NCBI GenBank assembly: GCA_039933515.1
Contig: JBDTNY010000031.1
Location: 1 to 15,480, forward strand
DNA length: 15,480 nucleotides
DNA from: JAOUEA01 sp039933515
GTDB taxonomy: Bacteria; Actinomycetota; UBA4738; HRBIN12
Direction of reading: 5' to 3'
The translations under genes were made by a program, and so were the position numbers. Under the pieces are notes generated by a model. That model did not search any database, was not told where the DNA came from, and worked only from the letters and a program-made list of their open reading frames with translations. Shown here piece after piece: positions 1 through 7,560 of this stretch. Positions within the stretch are counted from its first letter, which is position 1; every line of letters begins with the position of its first letter.

Positions 1-2
1 CG

Positions 3-413
3 ACCGAGCAGGACCGTCGCGAATGGGTCGAGGCGATCCGCGTCGGGCGCGCGATCCTGAACCAGCCCGCGTTCGCGCCGTTCAACGGCGGCGAGCTCTC
101 GCCGGGACCTTCGGTCGAGACCGACGAGGATATCCTCGACTGGGTCGCGCGCGACGGCGAGACGGCGCTCCACCCCTCGTGCACCGCGCGCCTGGGCGTC
201 GACCCGATGTCGGTGGTCGACCCGCTCACGATGAAGGTCCACGGCACCGACGGCCTGCGCGTCGTCGACGCGTCGGTGATGCCCTACGTCACGAACGGCA
301 ATATCTACGCGCCGGTGATGATGACCGCCGAGAAGGCCGCCGACTTGATCCTGGGGAACACGCCGCTCGCGCCCGAGTCCGCCGGGTTCTACCGTTATCG
401 CGACCAGGACTGA
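3..413 (+). CDS. GMC-family oxidoreductase, C-terminal fragment (choline dehydrogenase-like)
   Basis: This is the last 136 residues of an FAD-dependent GMC oxidoreductase; the N-terminal FAD-binding region lies before the window, so the true start is not visible. The family oxidises alcohols such as choline to aldehydes. The fragment carries the C-terminal GMC signatures: the segment LHPSCTARLG with the family's active-site His, then VVDPLTMKVHGTDGLRVVDA, then NGNIYAPVMMTAEKAADLI, where the Asn sits at the second catalytic (His/Asn) position and the following stretch closes the FAD domain. The pattern closely resembles BetA-type choline dehydrogenases, but substrate cannot be settled from the tail alone. 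An internal ATG at 207 is not a separate gene, because homology runs continuously through it. The gene converges on the EamA transporter gene across a short palindrome. Confidence 0.9.
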   Translation, partial: TEQDRREWVEAIRVGRAILNQPAFAPFNGGELSPGPSVETDEDILDWVARDGETALHPSCTARLGVDPMSVVDPLTMKVHGTDGLRVVDASVMPYVTNGNIYAPVMMTAEKAADLILGNTPLAPESAGFYRYRDQD

Positions 414-415
414 AT

Positions 416-431
416 GCGGCCGGCCGGCCGC
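416..431. terminator. GC palindrome between convergent genes, possible bidirectional terminator
   Basis: A perfect 16-base palindrome (GCGGCCGGCCGGCCGC) begins two bases after the stop of the GMC gene and lies in the 25-base gap before the stop of the convergent EamA gene. It can fold into a 6-bp stem with a 4-base loop on either strand. There is no T-tract, so a terminator role rests on position and symmetry only. Confidence 0.35.
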
Positions 432-438
432 GTCGCGG

Positions 439-1287
439 TCAGCTCAAGCCGAGCGCGACGAGCCCGAGCACGGTGAGCCCGATCCCCACGTACTGGTTCG
501 CGGCGGGGCGCTCGTGGAGCAAGCCCACCGACAGCACGACCGCGATCAGCGGGAACACCGCCGACGCGATCAGCACCACCGACACGAACCCCTTCGCCGC
601 GCCGTAGGAGAACGAGATCACGCCCAGCAGGTCGGCTGCGCCGACGCCGAGGGCCATCAGCAGCCCGCCGTGGAACCCCACCCGCCCGAACCGGTGTCGC
701 TGGGCGATCGCGAGGACCATGAACGCGAATAGCTGCACGCACCGCGACGCCCAAAGCCCGGTCACCCAACCGACCTCCTGGGCGAAGTACCCGAGCAGGA
801 ACCCTCCGATACCGAACAGCACCGCGGACACGATCGCCCACGGCAACCCGGGGGCGCGGGTATGGGTGCCCGCTCGGACCTTCTGCAGGTCGGTGGAGGT
901 CAGCATCACGCCGACCACGGTGATCAAGCCCCCGAGGAGGGCGATCGGGCCCGGCCGCTCCCCCAGGAAGACGACAGCAAGGGTCACGCCCACCACCGCG
1001 TAGGTCGCACCGATGGGCGAGACGACCGCCACGGGCCCCAGCTCGAGCGCGTGGTAGTGGCTCACGTACGCCCCGGCGCTCGCGACTCCGTTCGCGAGCA
1101 GCAGCAGTAGGTACGGCGACATCGCGCCGGGGTCGTGACCACCGGCCACCACCAGCGCCGTCATCACGATCGCGCTGAGCCCCTGCGCGATCAGGACGGT
1201 GGGCAGGCTCCCCATCCGGCGGCTCGAGACCGCGCCGCCGAAATCGGCGAGGCCCCATCCGAGCGCGGCCGACAGGCCGAAGATCAC
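439..1287 (-). CDS. EamA/DMT-superfamily transporter
   Basis: This is a 282-residue, very hydrophobic protein with about ten predicted membrane segments arranged as two EamA repeats, the usual size and layout of drug/metabolite transporters. The N-terminus (IFGLSAALGWGLADFGGAV) is a typical first EamA helix, and the second repeat begins near residue 145 (LPWAIVSAVLFGIGGFLLGY). Members export or import metabolites such as amino acids, nucleosides or drugs; the substrate here cannot be read from sequence. The start is GTG at 1287, which overlaps the stop of the acyl-CoA synthetase gene as GTGA. That junction fits translational coupling as the last gene of the minus-strand operon. Export of a pathway intermediate or end product is a reasonable guess, no more. 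Confidence 0.85.
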   Translation of the reverse strand: MIFGLSAALGWGLADFGGAVSSRRMGSLPTVLIAQGLSAIVMTALVVAGGHDPGAMSPYLLLLLANGVASAGAYVSHYHALELGPVAVVSPIGATYAVVGVTLAVVFLGERPGPIALLGGLITVVGVMLTSTDLQKVRAGTHTRAPGLPWAIVSAVLFGIGGFLLGYFAQEVGWVTGLWASRCVQLFAFMVLAIAQRHRFGRVGFHGGLLMALGVGAADLLGVISFSYGAAKGFVSVVLIASAVFPLIAVVLSVGLLHERPAANQYVGIGLTVLGLVALGLS

Positions 1288-3389
1288 GCGGGCCGGGCTT
1301 CCGCCAGGGCGTCGACGGCCACGGCGCCCCGCTCATCGATCAGGAGCGGGTTGGCTTCGAGCGAGGTCAGGCGATGCCGCAGGTCGTGCGCGGCGCGCGC
1401 GACCCCTTCGACCGCCCGTGCGGCCGCTCTCAGATGATGGTGATGAGGATCGAGCCCGCAGTGTGCCGCCTGCTCGGTGAGGTAGTCGAGGGTCTGCGCT
1501 GGGGTGAGCGGACACTGTACGAACACCGCCTCGCCGGCCTCGGCGAGCGCTCCGCCGGGACGCACGGTGATCATCGCGCCGAAGCGGTCGTCGACCAGCG
1601 CGCCCACGAGCACCTCGCTGCCCGACACCATCTGCTGAACCAGGACCTTGGGGGCCGCCGCCCCGGCGCGGCGCGCTGCCTCGAGCACCTCGGCCGCCGC
1701 CACCTCGACGTCGGTCGGGTTCGTGAGCCCGAGCCGCACCCCGCCGAGCTTCGCCTTGTGCGGGAGCTCCGGCGCGAGCGCCTTCACCGCCACCGGGAAG
1801 CCGACAGTGCGCGCGAACGCCGCCGCTTGCTCGGGCTCGGCGACGGCCGTCTCCTTCGGACGTCGCACCCCGTAGAGCTCGAGGAGCTTCGCGCCGGTCA
1901 CCTCGTCGACCGGTCCTGACAATCCCTTCAGCACCCGTATCGCCTTGGCACGGTTGGGGTGCGGCGCGATCGATGCGACCGCCCGAGCGTGGGAGCCTTG
2001 GAACCGGATCAGCGCCTGGATCGCGCCGCTCGCCGCCCGGTGGCCCTGTAGGAACGGCAGCTGCTTCCATCGGCGCGTGAACGCCGTGGCCTCCGGGATA
2101 TAGGCGAGGGGACTCATCGAGACGCTCGCGAACACCACGCGGGTGGCTTTCTGGAGCTCAACGGCCTTCTTCAGCACCGGGTCGGCCCACGGGGTCTCAC
2201 CCGCGATCCTTGGTGGGAAGGCGTCGAACGCGATCAGGCCGACGCGCGGGTCGGCGGCCAGCGCCTGGAGGGCGTCGCAGTACATGTCGGTCTCGACCGC
2301 GGCCTGCCCCGTCACGTCGAGCGGATTGTTCTGCGAGGCGAAGTGCGGGAGCACCTTCTCGAGCGTCCGCTTCGTCGAGGGAGCGAACTCGGGGAGCGTC
2401 AGCCCGGCACCGCCTGCCGCCTCGGCGAACAGCGTGCACGCGCCGCCGGACTGCAGGGCCGCGGCCACCCCTGGCGTGCGGACCTTCTTGGCGTGCGAGA
2501 GCAGCAGGGCCGCCTCGAACATCGTGACCGGGTCGTCGACGAGGACCACGCCCCGGCCTTTGAGCCACGCATCGCGCAGACCCGTGTTCCCGGCGAGCGC
2601 GCCGGTGTGCGCCACGATCGAGCGTCGCGCGGCCTCGCTGCGCCCTTCGGGCGCGCAGATCAACACGGGCTTCTTCGCCCTACGCAGCGCATCGAGGCCC
2701 TCGCCGATCCGCTCGACGTCGCGCATCGTCTCGATATAGCTCGTCACGACCTTCGTGCGCGGGTCGTCGGCCGCCCATTCGAACAGGTCGCCCAACCCGA
2801 GCACCGCCTCGTTCCCGACCCCCAGGATGATCCGCAGCCCCACGCCGCGGTCAGAGGCGAGCTGGTTCATCGCCCACGCCACGGTGCCCGACTGCGAGAT
2901 CACGCTGATCGATCCTGGCAGCGGATGCGGTGGCGGTGTCGTCCCGTACGGGGCGACGCGGTCGACGTAGTTCACGAAGCCCTCGACGTTGGGCCCGAGC
3001 ACCGGGATGCCGGTACGCTCGGCACCCAGACGCAGCTCGTCCTGCAGGGCACGGCCCTCTTCACCGGCCTCGGCGAACCCGGAGGAGACCACCATGATGC
3101 CCTTCACGCCGACGGCGCCGCAGTCGTCGATCATGCGCACGACCACGCGGGCGGGTACCACGAACACCACGAGGTCGACACCGCGCGGTAGCTGGCTGAT
3201 CGCCTTCAGGCAGGGGCGGCCCCACACTTCGTCGTATTTCGGATTGATCGGATACAGCTCCCCCTCGTAGCCCAGGTGGCGGAGGGACCGCTCGATCTCG
3301 GGCGCCCACGAGTCCGGGGACTCCGACGCCCCGACGATGGCGATCGACCGTGGTGCTAGCAGGGGCCGCAGGTCGCGGCGCCGGCTCAC
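1284..3389 (-). CDS. NDP-forming acyl-CoA synthetase (acetate--CoA ligase family, fused alpha-beta)
   Basis: This 701-residue protein has the length and order of fused ADP-forming acyl-CoA synthetases, which interconvert acyl-CoA plus NDP and phosphate with acid, CoA and NTP. A CoA-binding Rossmann domain comes first (LLAPRSIAIVGASESP, residues about 10-25). Succinyl-CoA-ligase-like domains follow, with ISQSGTVAWAMN (about 164-175) and AHTGALAG, whose His261 is the expected phosphohistidine. An ATP-grasp domain fills roughly 490-701, with VAVKALAPELPHKAKLGGVR and a terminal SLEANPLL motif. The start is GTG at 3389, overlapping the hydratase stop as GTGA; upstream in-frame sequence lacks family character. 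One loop, ITVRPGGALAEAG (607-619), departs from the usual FGLGG-type sequence. The adjacent hydratase gene recalls synthetase-hydratase pairs such as FerA/FerB of aromatic acid catabolism, but the substrate is unknown. Confidence 0.9.
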   Translation of the reverse strand: MSRRRDLRPLLAPRSIAIVGASESPDSWAPEIERSLRHLGYEGELYPINPKYDEVWGRPCLKAISQLPRGVDLVVFVVPARVVVRMIDDCGAVGVKGIMVVSSGFAEAGEEGRALQDELRLGAERTGIPVLGPNVEGFVNYVDRVAPYGTTPPPHPLPGSISVISQSGTVAWAMNQLASDRGVGLRIILGVGNEAVLGLGDLFEWAADDPRTKVVTSYIETMRDVERIGEGLDALRRAKKPVLICAPEGRSEAARRSIVAHTGALAGNTGLRDAWLKGRGVVLVDDPVTMFEAALLLSHAKKVRTPGVAAALQSGGACTLFAEAAGGAGLTLPEFAPSTKRTLEKVLPHFASQNNPLDVTGQAAVETDMYCDALQALAADPRVGLIAFDAFPPRIAGETPWADPVLKKAVELQKATRVVFASVSMSPLAYIPEATAFTRRWKQLPFLQGHRAASGAIQALIRFQGSHARAVASIAPHPNRAKAIRVLKGLSGPVDEVTGAKLLELYGVRRPKETAVAEPEQAAAFARTVGFPVAVKALAPELPHKAKLGGVRLGLTNPTDVEVAAAEVLEAARRAGAAAPKVLVQQMVSGSEVLVGALVDDRFGAMITVRPGGALAEAGEAVFVQCPLTPAQTLDYLTEQAAHCGLDPHHHHLRAAARAVEGVARAAHDLRHRLTSLEANPLLIDERGAVAVDALAEARPA

Positions 3390-4222
3390 GCAGGCCCCCG
3401 GAACTGCTCGTCGCGCCAGGCGATCGCCGCCTTCAGGCCTTGATCGTTCGTGATCGAGCGGAAGGCATCCCGCGCCGGCAGGTTCGCGGTCTCGATCATC
3501 ACGTCGACGTCGGTGTTGGCGGCGAGTGCGGCGCGGAAGCCCGCGACGTCCCACGCCTGATTCAGAGCACGCTTGGTCGCCTGGATCACGAATGGTTCGT
3601 TCTTCGCGATCTCGTTCGCGAGCGTGAGCGTGGCGTCGTCCAGCTGGTCGCGCGGCACCACCCGGTTCACCATGCCGATCCGCAATGCCTCGTCGGCGGG
3701 GACGCGGTCATCGCCGGTGAACAGGAGCTCCTTGGCCTTGCGGACGCCCACGACCCACGGGAGGAACATCGAGACCACGCCCGAGCCGAAGCGGATGTCG
3801 ACGTAGCCGAAGAAGGCGTCGTCGGACGCGACTGCCAGGTCGCAGGCGAGCATCAGGTCGGTGCCACCGGCGAGGCAATAGGAGTGGACCTGCGCGATCG
3901 TCGGCTTCGGGCAGTCTGTGAACTCGAGCATGCGCGCGGTCGACGCCGTCAGCTCGTCGTGCCAGTGCCGCTCGTCGTGCTCGCCGCCCTCGGCGTCCTC
4001 GTTCAGGTCGTACCCCGCGCAGAACGCACGCCCGGCGCCTCGCAGGATCACGACTGACACCGTGTCGTCGTCCCCGGCGGCCTTGATCGCCGTCGAAAGT
4101 CCCTCGATGAGCGCCCCGTTCAGCGCGTTCAATGCCCTCCCGCGGTTCATCGTCAACCGACGGACCGGACCGATGTCTTCGACCAGCACGACGGGCTCGG
4201 TTGCGGGGTTCGACTCACTCAC
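3386..4222 (-). CDS. Enoyl-CoA hydratase/isomerase (crotonase) family protein
   Basis: This is a 278-residue crotonase-fold protein, expected to act on a CoA thioester in the cytoplasm. Visible elements are LNALN (31-35), the first oxyanion-hole segment AFCAGYDL (66-73), the second LAGGTDLMLACDLAVAS (117-133), and FGYVDIRFG (138-146). By eye alignment, the two acidic positions that are Glu in classical enoyl-CoA hydratases (Glu144 and Glu164 of the rat enzyme) are Asp122 and Asp142 here. The family call is therefore safe, but hydratase activity is not. The start is GTG at 4222, chosen because it has a purine-rich ribosome-binding site and because homology begins just after it. It overlaps the HAD gene by 8 bases and the following synthetase gene by 4. 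Isomerase, hydrolase or retro-aldol (feruloyl-CoA hydratase-lyase-like) chemistry remains possible. Confidence 0.88.
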   Translation of the reverse strand: MSESNPATEPVVLVEDIGPVRRLTMNRGRALNALNGALIEGLSTAIKAAGDDDTVSVVILRGAGRAFCAGYDLNEDAEGGEHDERHWHDELTASTARMLEFTDCPKPTIAQVHSYCLAGGTDLMLACDLAVASDDAFFGYVDIRFGSGVVSMFLPWVVGVRKAKELLFTGDDRVPADEALRIGMVNRVVPRDQLDDATLTLANEIAKNEPFVIQATKRALNQAWDVAGFRAALAANTDVDVMIETANLPARDAFRSITNDQGLKAAIAWRDEQFRGPA

Positions 4223-4910
4223 TGGTATCCCTCTTCCCTTGATCGATCGCCGGTGCGGCGAGAGGTGTCCGGAGCCTAGCAACCCACCGGGGCTCCCCAT
4301 CGAGGAGACCCTCACGCTCGAGTCGAGCACGGAACGCTTCGGGTGTCGTGAAGCGCTCGACCGCGAACCCCAGCGCGGCGGCGGCCTCCACGTTGCGCGC
4401 GAAGTCGTCGACGAACAGACAGGCCGATGCCGTGAGTCCGAACCGCTCGAGGAGCCGCCGGAAGACCTCGGGCGACGGCTTGGCGACACCTTCCTCGCCC
4501 GACACCACCACGCCGCGGAGATGGGCGAGCACGGGGAACCGCTCGCGCGCCCGGGGGAACATCTCGCCCGGCCAGTTCGTGAGCCCGTACTGCGGGACGC
4601 CCGCGATCGCCAGCTCCTCGATCAGCGACACGCTCCCCTCGATGACCCCCGCGAACATCTCGTCCCACCGCTCGAGGTACGCGCGGATCAGGCCGGCACG
4701 GTCGGGGAAGGCCGCGATCAGCTCCGAGACCCCCTCGGTCATCGGGCGGCCCTCGTCGTGACGGTGGTGCCATGCGGGCGTGCACACCTCGCCCAGGAAC
4801 GACTCCACTGCGGCGTCGTCGGGCAGCAGCCTCCGGTAGAGGTGCCGCGGGTCCCAGTCGATGACGACCGCGCCGAGGTCCCATACGACCGCCGACGGCC
4901 TCGAGGTCAT
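4215..4910 (-). CDS. HAD-family hydrolase (subfamily IA-like phosphatase or dehalogenase)
   Basis: This is a 231-residue cytoplasmic hydrolase with all four HAD motifs in order. Motif I is WDLGAVVIDWD with nucleophile Asp11, motif II is GLTNW with Thr111, motif III is AKPSPEVF with Lys144, and motif IV is LFVDDFARN with Asp168/Asp169. The helical cap between motifs I and II (about 20-95) is typical of subfamily IA. The DLG-type motif I resembles YihX-like sugar-phosphate phosphatases and 2-haloacid-dehalogenase-like proteins; the substrate cannot be chosen from sequence. The ATG at 4910 overlaps the amine oxidase stop as ATGA, which fixes the start and indicates coupling. The ORF could be extended upstream to 5249, but only antisense-type sequence inside the oxidase gene is added. 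Confidence 0.88.
   Translation of the reverse strand: MTSRPSAVVWDLGAVVIDWDPRHLYRRLLPDDAAVESFLGEVCTPAWHHRHDEGRPMTEGVSELIAAFPDRAGLIRAYLERWDEMFAGVIEGSVSLIEELAIAGVPQYGLTNWPGEMFPRARERFPVLAHLRGVVVSGEEGVAKPSPEVFRRLLERFGLTASACLFVDDFARNVEAAAALGFAVERFTTPEAFRARLEREGLLDGEPRWVARLRTPLAAPAIDQGKRDTSE
4229..4240 (-). promoter_or_regulatory. Ribosome-binding site of the enoyl-CoA hydratase gene
   Basis: On the minus strand this reads AAGGGAAGAGGG, ending six bases before the GTG at 4222. It supports that GTG over the longer reading frame, which runs back antisense-like through the HAD gene. It lies inside the 3' end of the HAD coding region. Confidence 0.6.
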
Positions 4911-6142
4911 CGGAGCCGCTCGAGCACCTGCGTCGCGGCACGGCGCCCGCTCAGCAGGGCTCCGTTCATCGTGCCGTGGTGATCGGGTCCCGCCGTGTGC
5001 TCGCCGGCGAAGGCGAGCCGTCCAACGGGCTCCGCGAACCGCGCGTGACGGTCCCACGATCGGTTGTCGAAGGCGGCGTAGGAGCCCAGCGTGAAGGGGT
5101 CGTCCGCCCACGCGTACATCACCGGCTCGCCCTCGAACGTGAGATCGGGGTTCATGGCCGCAACCGCATCGAGCCAGGGCCCCACGAGACCGCGGTCGAT
5201 CCCGAGGGCGGACTGCGCCGCGGGCGACCCTGCGAACGAAGCCACGCACCGGCGGGGGCCGTCATCGCCGTCGGCGACCCAGCACCACATCGACGTGACA
5301 TCGGACTGCCGCGATCGGATCGTGGGACGTCGCTTCGTGGCGACCGCGAACTTCGAGGCCACCCCCATCGGGAGCTCGCTGAGCGCGCTGGCGAGCACGT
5401 CGGGCAGCGCGGGAACGAACGGGAGCCGGGCCGCGATCGGCGCGGGCACCGCCACCACGACGGCGTCGGCGCGCTCCTCGGCGGAGCCGACGTGCACCCG
5501 CACCCCGTCGGCGTCGTGTTCGACCGTGCTCACCGAAGCGCCGAGTCGCAGATCGTCGAGCTCACGGGCGATCGCTGCCGCCAGCATCTGGTTCCCCGGT
5601 CCCATCCGGAAGAACCGTCCCCCGCGCTCGGCGACGAACGCGCGCTCTCCGTCGGTCGCCCGCAGCGCCACGCGGTCGAGATCCTGCGCGCAGGTCCCCG
5701 CGAGCCGGTGGGCCACGATCCGCCGGGCGGCCTCGTCGCCGGGTACGCGAGCCAGGAACCCGCCCAGCGTCCCGGCGGCGATCGCTTCCGGCGTCATCGA
5801 GGCCCGCGCCAGAGCGGCGGCCTCCAAGAACGCATCCTGTGCGTCGAGGGGCGCCGCGTCGCGGCCCCAAGGTTCCCGGCGGCGGTAGTCGGCGCGCGTC
5901 TCGACCAGCGGGATGCCGAAGCGACCCGCCAGCTCGTGCACCGCGTCGTCGCCCGCCTGGATCCACTCCGCACCGAGCTCGACGAGCGCGCCGTTGGCGA
6001 GTGTCGTGGACCACACCCGGCCGCCCACCCGCTCGCGCGCCTCCAGCACCGTGACACCCACCCCCGCCTCCTGGAGACCCAGGGCGGCCGAGAGCCCGGA
6101 GAGCCCGGCCCCAACCACGATGACCCTCGCGCGCGTATCCAT
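4907..6142 (-). CDS. Flavin-containing amine oxidase (monoamine/polyamine oxidase family)
   Basis: This 411-residue FAD enzyme is expected to oxidise an amine to an imine or aldehyde with release of H2O2. The N-terminus carries the dinucleotide-binding motif VGAGLSGLSAALGLQEAG (G11, G13, G16), Glu34 for the ribose, and the GG motif RVGGRVW (38-44). GAEWIQ follows near 57-62. The C-terminal FAD-closing motif is AFAGEHTAG (377-385) followed by GTMNGALLSGRRAA. A Lys in MGVASKFAV is a candidate for the conserved lysine near flavin N5. There is no Cys in the C-terminal motif, so covalent flavin as in human MAO is not expected. No signal peptide is present, so it is probably cytoplasmic. It is the first gene of the five-gene minus operon and is divergent from the polyamine importer operon, which suggests an imported amine as substrate. 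Confidence 0.9.
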   Translation of the reverse strand: MDTRARVIVVGAGLSGLSAALGLQEAGVGVTVLEARERVGGRVWSTTLANGALVELGAEWIQAGDDAVHELAGRFGIPLVETRADYRRREPWGRDAAPLDAQDAFLEAAALARASMTPEAIAAGTLGGFLARVPGDEAARRIVAHRLAGTCAQDLDRVALRATDGERAFVAERGGRFFRMGPGNQMLAAAIARELDDLRLGASVSTVEHDADGVRVHVGSAEERADAVVVAVPAPIAARLPFVPALPDVLASALSELPMGVASKFAVATKRRPTIRSRQSDVTSMWCWVADGDDGPRRCVASFAGSPAAQSALGIDRGLVGPWLDAVAAMNPDLTFEGEPVMYAWADDPFTLGSYAAFDNRSWDRHARFAEPVGRLAFAGEHTAGPDHHGTMNGALLSGRRAATQVLERLR

Positions 6143-6283
6143 CGATGAAGGCGGCCTTTCGGACTAGTCAGTTCGGGGGATAAGAACCTTCTGCTTGCAT
6201 AGTGCGGGCCGCCTATGGTACTCAGCCCCATCGAAGTTGAACCCTCGCTCAGGCCAGGGCGCGATCGAAAGGGAGGAACGGGC
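6143..6283. promoter_or_regulatory. Divergent intergenic region between amine oxidase and potD
   Basis: These 141 bases separate two divergent operons and must hold both promoters. It is the most AT-rich stretch nearby (about 6165-6230). Visible pieces are an 8-base palindrome GACTAGTC (6162-6169), a short inverted repeat GTTC-N9-GAAC (6171-6187), and TTGCAT (6195-6200) with TATGGT (6214-6219). The last two are spaced 13 bases apart, too close for a standard promoter. I cannot assign a promoter with confidence. Shared control of uptake and oxidation from here is inference. Confidence 0.45.
6271..6278 (+). promoter_or_regulatory. Ribosome-binding site of potD
   Basis: GGGAGGAA ends five bases before the ATG at 6284. 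This strong Shine-Dalgarno site decides the potD start in favour of 6284 over the upstream in-frame ATG at 6215. Confidence 0.75.
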
Positions 6284-7555
6284 ATGAGCAGGCACCCGAT
6301 GGACGATCGCTGGAGCCGACGGCAGTTCATGCGGGGCGCCGGAGGGGCCGCGATCGCGCTGCCCTCGATGGCCGCGATCCTCGCCGCATGCAGCAAGCCC
6401 GGCACCACCACGACCGACGGCGGCTCGAGCGGAGGCGGGGAGCGCCAGATTGCCCGGCCGGAAACTCCGGTCACGCTGCCCCTCAGGGGCGACTCGATCG
6501 CGGCGGACACCCCGATCGAGGAAGGCGCCACCCTCCAGGTCTACAACTGGGATTCCTACATGTACAAGAAGGTCATCAAGGACTTCGAGGACGAGTACGG
6601 GGTCTCGGTCGAGTGGACGACCTTCAACAACATGGAGGAGGGCATCCAGAAGCTCGTGTCGGGCCAGGTCAAGCCCGACGTCTTCTTCCCGACCATCGAC
6701 TACATCTCACGCCTCGTCGAGAAGGACCTGCTGCTCCCGCTGACGCACGAGCTGATCCCGAACATGGAGAGCAACGTCTGGCCGTCGTTCTCCGACCCCG
6801 GCCCCTTCTACGACGTGGGTTGGCAGTACACCGTGCCGTACACGATCTACACGACCGGCGTCGCGTACCGCCGCGACCGTGTCGACGACGCCTCCGCGGC
6901 GGAGCAGGGCTACGACCTCCTGTGGAACCCCGACTACTCGGGCGCGATCAGCTACTACGACTCGTACCGTGACGCCCTCGGCATGGCCCTGGTCCGCCTC
7001 GGCAACATGGATCCGAACACGGGGGATCAAACGTCGATCGACGCGGCGAAGGACTCGGTCCTCGAGATCTTGAACGACTACAACGGTCGCCTGACGATCA
7101 ACGGCACCTTCGCCAAGCTTCCCGAAGGCGAGTTCACCGTTTCGCAATCGTGGTCCGGCGACATCGTCGGCGCGAAGTGGTACCTGCCGAAGGGCACCCC
7201 GGAAGACGTGCTGGGGTTCTGGTTCCCCGACGACAAGGTCGGCCTGATCAGCAACGACACGATCGTGATCCCGACCACGGCCCAGAGCCCGCGGCTCGCG
7301 CACGAGTTCCTGAACTTCTTCCTGGATGCGACCCACGGCTATCAGAACTTCGCCGACTGGAACGGCTACCAGCCACCCTTCACCTCGATCAACCCTTCGA
7401 AGCTCATCTCCGACAAGGTCGTGCCGCCGGACCTCGAGAAGGCGGTCGTGACCGAGGAGATGTTCACGAAGGGCCTGGTCCCGGGCGAGCTCACGCCCGA
7501 GGTCGACCAGCTGTGGCTGAACGCCTGGAACGAGATCCAGGCGGGCGGCGGCTAG
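6284..7555 (+). CDS. potD: Spermidine/putrescine-type ABC transporter substrate-binding lipoprotein (PotD-like)
   Basis: This 423-residue extracytoplasmic binding protein delivers an amine substrate to the PotBC permease. The N-terminus has a twin-arginine signal (SRRQFMRG, R12-R13), a hydrophobic stretch, and a lipobox LAAC with Cys36, so it is probably a Tat-exported lipoprotein. A Ser/Thr/Gly-rich linker follows to about residue 55. The binding domain starts near residue 82 (TLQVYNWDSY) and includes DVFFPTIDYI, YTVPYTIYTTGVAYR and QSWSGD. Alignment by eye to E. coli PotD keeps the Trp and Tyr of the first pocket loop, the QSW Trp and the Asp of the SND segment. The pocket Trp two residues before that Asp is Ser here, so the ligand may differ from spermidine. 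It is first in the operon; potB starts five bases downstream. Confidence 0.9.
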   Translation: MSRHPMDDRWSRRQFMRGAGGAAIALPSMAAILAACSKPGTTTTDGGSSGGGERQIARPETPVTLPLRGDSIAADTPIEEGATLQVYNWDSYMYKKVIKDFEDEYGVSVEWTTFNNMEEGIQKLVSGQVKPDVFFPTIDYISRLVEKDLLLPLTHELIPNMESNVWPSFSDPGPFYDVGWQYTVPYTIYTTGVAYRRDRVDDASAAEQGYDLLWNPDYSGAISYYDSYRDALGMALVRLGNMDPNTGDQTSIDAAKDSVLEILNDYNGRLTINGTFAKLPEGEFTVSQSWSGDIVGAKWYLPKGTPEDVLGFWFPDDKVGLISNDTIVIPTTAQSPRLAHEFLNFFLDATHGYQNFADWNGYQPPFTSINPSKLISDKVVPPDLEKAVVTEEMFTKGLVPGELTPEVDQLWLNAWNEIQAGGG

Positions 7556-7560
7556 CCGGG

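Noticed and set aside
395..1336. Minus-strand reading frame covering the EamA transporter in another frame
   Set aside because: It is Arg/Gly/Pro-rich and not membrane-like. The alternative frame gives a clean ten-helix EamA protein with an overlapping start.
1433..1444. Run of four histidines near the C-terminus of the acyl-CoA synthetase, considered as a metal-binding site
   Set aside because: It lies in a variable, probably surface loop of the ATP-grasp domain, with no further metal-ligand pattern.
1606..1640. Idea that the acyl-CoA synthetase is a pseudogene because one ATP-grasp loop looks unusual
   Set aside because: The frame is intact over 701 codons, and all other signatures, including the phosphohistidine region and the terminal SLEANPLL, are present.
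2343..3191. Plus-strand reading frame opposite the acyl-CoA synthetase
   Set aside because: It is an antisense shadow with no recognisable domain; the minus-strand gene is fully supported.
4976..6148. Long plus-strand reading frame (390 codons) opposite the amine oxidase
   Set aside because: The composition is of shadow type, there is no motif, and it lies wholly over a well-supported FAD enzyme gene.
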